The position numbers and the translations under genes are program-made. A DNA stretch of 8,895 bases, from positions 1 to 8,895 of the forward strand of contig DATDCY010000154.1 in the NCBI GenBank assembly GCA_036524115.1, read 5' to 3'. The notes beneath the pieces were generated by a model. It ran no database searches and was not told the origin of the DNA. It saw only the letters and a program-made list of their open reading frames with translations. Of the stretch, positions 5,809 through 8,895 are shown piece after piece; positions within the stretch are counted from its first letter, which is position 1; every line of letters starts with the position of its first letter. The stretch is from a bacterium (lineage in GTDB: Bacteria > JAUVQV01 > DATDCY01).

Positions 5809-7623
5809 GTGGGACCCACCCCGACCCAGCGCAACGCCGGGCCGGGGCGCGAGCGGGCCGCGGCCGCCCTCCTCGCGCTCCTGCTGATCGCCGCGGTCTT
5901 CGCGGTCTACGGCCAGACCGTCGGCTTCGGCTACGTCTTCGACGACCGCAGCTACATCATCGGCAACCCGGGCTTCAAGAAGGGGCTGACGCGCGAGGGG
6001 ATCCGCTGGGCGTTCACGGCCTCGTACCACGCCAACTGGCACCCGCTGGCCTGGATCGCCCACCTGGCGGACCGGGCGGTCTTCGGCGACGCCGCGGGCC
6101 CCGCGCACCTGGTCAACGCGGGACTGCATGCCGCCTGCAGCGCGCTGCTGTTCGTCGTCCTGCGCCGCCTCACCGGCTCGCTCCTGCCGAGCGCGCTCGG
6201 CGCCGCGCTGTTCGCGCTGCACCCGCTGCGCGTCGAGTCCGTCGCCTGGGTGACCGAGCGCAAGGACCCCCTGAGCACGATCTTCTGGCTGCTGGCCATT
6301 GCCGCGTACGTCGGCTACGCCCGGCGCCCGGGGCCGCGACGCTATGCGCTCGTGGCGCTCTGGCTGGCGCTCGGCCTGCTGACCAAGGCGATGGTCGTCA
6401 CGCTCCCGGCGGCGCTCCTGCTCCTCGACGCCTGGCCGCTCGGGCGCCTCCGGCCGGGGCGGCCGGGCGGGACGCGCCCCACCCGCCTCCTGCTCGAGAA
6501 GGTCCCCCTCCTGCTGCTCTCCGCGGGCGGCGCGGCGGGCGCCGTGATCAGCCAGGGCAGCGCGGGGGCGATGCAGAACCTGGAACACTACCCCGTGGCA
6601 GCCCGCCTCGCCAATGCCGTGATCTCGTGCGTCGCCTACCTGGCGGACACCGTCTGGCCCGCGGGCCTGGCGGTCTTCTACCCCCACCCGGGGACGCACT
6701 TCAGCCTCGGGCTCGCCCTGGGCGCGACGGCCGCCCTCGTCGCGGTCACCGCCCTCACCCTGCGGCTCTGGCGCCGCGCCCCGGCGCTGGCAACGGGGTG
6801 GCTCTGGTTCCTCGGCACGCTGACGCCCGTGATCGGCCTCATCCAGGTGGGGGCGCAGGCGCGCGCCGACCGCTACACCTATCTGCCCTCCATCGGCCTC
6901 TCGCTGGCCGTCGTCTGGATCGCGGCGCCGGCCGCGCGGCGGCTGCGGCGACCGGCGCTCGCGACCGCCGCGGCGCTCGCGCTGCTCCTGGCCCTCGGCA
7001 CCGCGAGCTGGCTGCAGGCGGCGTACTGGCGGGACGAGGTCGCGCTCTACCGCAGGGCGCTCGCGGTCACCGAGCGCAACTGGATGGCGGAGAACAACCT
7101 CGGCTGGGCCCTCCAGGAGCAGGGGGACCTCGACGCCGCCATGGGGCACTATCGCAACGCCCTCGAGACCCGCCCGCACTTCGACGCGCCGCACTTCAAC
7201 CTGGGGCGCGCGTACGCCCGGCTCGGACGCAACGAGGAGGCCCTGGAGGAGTTCGACCTGGCGCTGCAGATCAGGCCCGACTTCGGCGAGGACGAGATGG
7301 TGATGGCGGACCTGCTCTCCACGCTGGGGCGCAAGCAGGAGGCCATCGCGCACTATCGCAACGCGTTGCGCTCGCTCCCCGAGGTCTCCGTCCTGCACAT
7401 GAACCTGGGAAACGCCCTCTCGGACGTCGGCGCCTACGACGAGGCGCTCGCCCAGTACGCGGAGGCCATCCGCCTCGAGCCGAACGACGCCCTGGCGTGG
7501 GCCAACCGCGGGCTCACGCTCCAGCAGATGGGCAGGGCCGAGGAAGCGTCCGCGGACTTCCGCCGCGCGCTGGCCATCGACCCGCAGTGCGCGCTGGCGC
7601 GGAGGTACCTGGGGTTGCCGTAG
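5809..7623 (+). CDS. TMTC-like polytopic membrane protein (GT-C-type) with five C-terminal TPRs
   Basis: 604 residues. The N-terminal 400 or so are strongly hydrophobic, about ten membrane segments. They carry motifs of bacterial relatives of TMTC/PMT O-mannosyltransferases: FDDRSYI (44-50, with an acidic DD pair in the first external loop), [10 protein letters not shown] (76-85), HLVNAGLHA (100-108), [18 protein letters not shown] (136-153), [11 protein letters not shown] (190-200) and [12 protein letters not shown] (352-363). Five TPRs follow (about 425-458, 459-492, 493-526, 527-560, 561-594), probably facing the periplasm. A sugar-transfer role from a lipid-linked donor is inferred from the family; the acceptor is unknown. 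The start is a GTG at 5809 without a visible Shine-Dalgarno, and no better start lies before the first membrane segment. The gene begins 25 bases after aroF and is probably co-transcribed; a functional link to aromatic synthesis is not evident. The end at TAG falls just after the last TPR. Confidence 0.85.
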   Translation: MGPTPTQRNAGPGRERAAAALLALLLIAAVFAVYGQTVGFGYVFDDRSYIIGNPGFKKGLTREGIRWAFTASYHANWHPLAWIAHLADRAVFGDAAGPAHLVNAGLHAACSALLFVVLRRLTGSLLPSALGAALFALHPLRVESVAWVTERKDPLSTIFWLLAIAAYVGYARRPGPRRYALVALWLALGLLTKAMVVTLPAALLLLDAWPLGRLRPGRPGGTRPTRLLLEKVPLLLLSAGGAAGAVISQGSAGAMQNLEHYPVAARLANAVISCVAYLADTVWPAGLAVFYPHPGTHFSLGLALGATAALVAVTALTLRLWRRAPALATGWLWFLGTLTPVIGLIQVGAQARADRYTYLPSIGLSLAVVWIAAPAARRLRRPALATAAALALLLALGTASWLQAAYWRDEVALYRRALAVTERNWMAENNLGWALQEQGDLDAAMGHYRNALETRPHFDAPHFNLGRAYARLGRNEEALEEFDLALQIRPDFGEDEMVMADLLSTLGRKQEAIAHYRNALRSLPEVSVLHMNLGNALSDVGAYDEALAQYAEAIRLEPNDALAWANRGLTLQQMGRAEEASADFRRALAIDPQCALARRYLGLP

Positions 7624-7645
7624 CCGCCGGCCGGAGCGGACGGCT
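7622..7645. terminator. Small inverted repeat between convergent stops
   Basis: AGCCG (7622-7626) and CGGCT (7641-7645) flank a GC-rich centre exactly between the TPR-gene stop and the pheT stop. It could act as a bidirectional terminator, but the stem is only five pairs and there is no T-run on either side. Confidence 0.25.
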
Positions 7646-8895
7646 CAGGCGCGCAGACCGACCCCCAGCGTGTCCTTGAGCGCCGCCACGATCCGCCCGC
7701 GCAGCGGCAGCACGTCCTCCTCGCCGAGCGTGCGCTCGGTCGACTGGAAGGTCACCGTGTAGGCGAGGCTGCGGCTGCCCTTGGGAAGGGGCTCGCCGCG
7801 GTAGACGTCGAAGAGGCGCAGGTCCACGAGCAACTCGCCCGCCGCTTCGCGCACCACGGTCTCGATCCGGGCTGCCGCCATCTCCTCGGGGCAGACGATC
7901 GCCAGGTCCTGCGTCAGCGCCGGGAAGCGCGACAGGCGCCGGTACGCCCCGAGCCCCGCGCCCGCCAGCAGCGTCGCGGCGTCGAACTCGCCGAGCACCA
8001 CGCGCCGCTCCGGCAGGTCGAAGACGCCGCGCAGCGCGGGGGCCAGCTCGCCGAAGGTCCCGACCGGCCTGCCACCGAGCGAAACCTGGGCCGCCCGCCC
8101 GCGCTGGTACGGCGCTCCGTCGAACGGCGCGAACGCCAGCGCGCCGAGGTTCAATCGCGCGGCGAGCGCCTCGAGGACGCCCTTGGCGTGGAAGAAGTCG
8201 TACGGCGCCGGCGTCGGGTTCCCCCACCACGGCGGCGACGACGGCCCGCTCAGCAGCAGGGCCAGCCGGCGCGGCTCGTCGGGCAGCTGCGCGCCGCCGG
8301 GCAGGTAGACGCGCGCCAGCTCGAAGACCGCGACGCGGTCGACGTAGCGCAGGTTGTGCCGCAGCGTCTCGAGCAGGCCCGGCAGGATGTGCCGGCGCAG
8401 GTGCGTGCGGTCCGCCGTCATCGGGTTGGCGAGGCAGACGAAGCCGGCGGCGTCCGGCTCCAGCCCGAGGCGCACGCACCACGAGGGGTCGGTCAGCGAG
8501 TAGGTGATGACCTCGGTCAGCCCGCAGGCGACCAGGGCGTCGCGCGCCCGGTCCTCGGCGTCCATCGCGGCGTCGGGCCGCGGCGGCGGGAACTCGCCGG
8601 ACATCGGGGCGCTCGGGATGCGGTGGTATCCCGTGATGCGCGCGACCTCCTCGACGAGGTCCGCGGGAATCGCCAGGTCCAGGCGGCTGGACGGCACGAC
8701 GACCGCGAGCGCGCCGCCGTCCGCCGCGGTCACGGTGCAGCCGAGCGAGAGGAGGATGCGCCGCACCTCGGCCTCCGGGATGTCCGCGCCGAGGACGCGC
8801 GCGACCTCCCCGGCCGGCAGGCGCACGGTCGGCACCTGCTGCGGCCGCGGGTAGGCGTCGACGATGCCGCGCGCGACCGTGCCGCCGGCGTGGCG
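7645..8895 (-). CDS. pheT: Phenylalanine-tRNA ligase beta subunit, C-terminal 416 residues (5' end outside window)
   Basis: The beta subunit joins PheS in the (alpha-beta)2 enzyme that charges tRNA-Phe in the cytoplasm. The frame is open to the right edge, starting RHAGGTVARGIVDAYP, so the N-terminal half or so (the family has roughly 800 residues) lies beyond 8895. Visible parts, numbered from the edge: the B5 domain (about 21-92) with VPSSRLDLAIPADLVEEVAR, whose D73, D79, E82, E83 have the same spacing as the Mg-binding D452/D458/E461/E462 of the E. coli protein; the catalytic-like core (about 100-300) with NPMTADRTHLRRHILPGLL and VFELARVY; and the C-terminal FDX-ACB anticodon-binding domain (about 319-412) with RFPALTQDLAIV and LFDVYRGEPLPKGSRSLAY. 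The C-terminus is complete and ends at TGA. A GTG at 8835 is an internal valine, not the start. pheS is expected upstream, off the window. Confidence 0.97.
   Translation of the reverse strand, partial: RHAGGTVARGIVDAYPRPQQVPTVRLPAGEVARVLGADIPEAEVRRILLSLGCTVTAADGGALAVVVPSSRLDLAIPADLVEEVARITGYHRIPSAPMSGEFPPPRPDAAMDAEDRARDALVACGLTEVITYSLTDPSWCVRLGLEPDAAGFVCLANPMTADRTHLRRHILPGLLETLRHNLRYVDRVAVFELARVYLPGGAQLPDEPRRLALLLSGPSSPPWWGNPTPAPYDFFHAKGVLEALAARLNLGALAFAPFDGAPYQRGRAAQVSLGGRPVGTFGELAPALRGVFDLPERRVVLGEFDAATLLAGAGLGAYRRLSRFPALTQDLAIVCPEEMAAARIETVVREAAGELLVDLRLFDVYRGEPLPKGSRSLAYTVTFQSTERTLGEEDVLPLRGRIVAALKDTLGVGLRA

Noticed and set aside
5746-7398. Long minus-strand open frame opposite the TPR membrane protein
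   Set aside because: Low-complexity Arg/Glu/Gly/Gln-rich translation without a recognisable family. The plus-strand frame has membrane segments and TPRs.
7645-8835. GTG at 8835 as the start of a short stand-alone protein
   Set aside because: The frame stays open to the right edge and the upstream residues (GGTVARGIVDAYP) continue the PheT pattern.
1-8895. CRISPR arrays, insertion sequences, tRNA or rRNA genes
   Set aside because: No regularly spaced repeats, transposase motifs, terminal inverted repeats or tRNA/rRNA signatures were seen on either strand by eye.

Overview
The window is very GC-rich bacterial DNA with strong G/C third-position bias. It carries six genes, one of them cut by the right edge. 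The mix suggests a GC-rich Desulfobacterota/Desulfuromonadales-like (former Deltaproteobacteria) lineage: a secreted multihaem protein with a doubled-CXXCH tail, a type I-beta DAHP synthase, and a TMTC-like membrane protein ending in TPRs. This placement is inferred from gene content alone and is only moderately secure.

Left part, all minus strand: a secreted PKD / Ig-like repeat / FN3 protein with a c-type haem-binding C-terminus (154-2985). An in-frame TAG interrupts it 38 codons before the natural end at 37-39. The missing tail holds a textbook pair of CXXCH motifs. A 264-bp non-coding gap, with a hairpin and a weak promoter candidate, separates it from a membrane-anchored M23 (LytM) peptidoglycan endopeptidase (3250-4212), which has its own promoter and Shine-Dalgarno.

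Middle: a cold-shock protein (4388-4600, minus) is transcribed divergently from a type I-beta DAHP synthase, aroF (4767-5783, plus). The AT-richer gap between them (4601-4766) holds two near-consensus sigma-70 promoters with back-to-back -35 boxes inside an inverted repeat. The aroF promoter lies so close to its start codon that the mRNA may be leaderless.

Right part: a TMTC-like polytopic membrane protein with five C-terminal TPRs (5809-7623, plus) follows aroF by 25 bp and probably shares its transcript. It converges on the last 416 codons of pheT (7645 to beyond 8895, minus), with 21 bp between the two stops.

The genes do not form one obvious pathway. aroF feeds aromatic amino-acid synthesis and pheT charges tRNA-Phe, but they lie on opposite strands. 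I saw no mobile element, CRISPR array, tRNA or rRNA. The least routine feature is the amber codon inside the multihaem protein.
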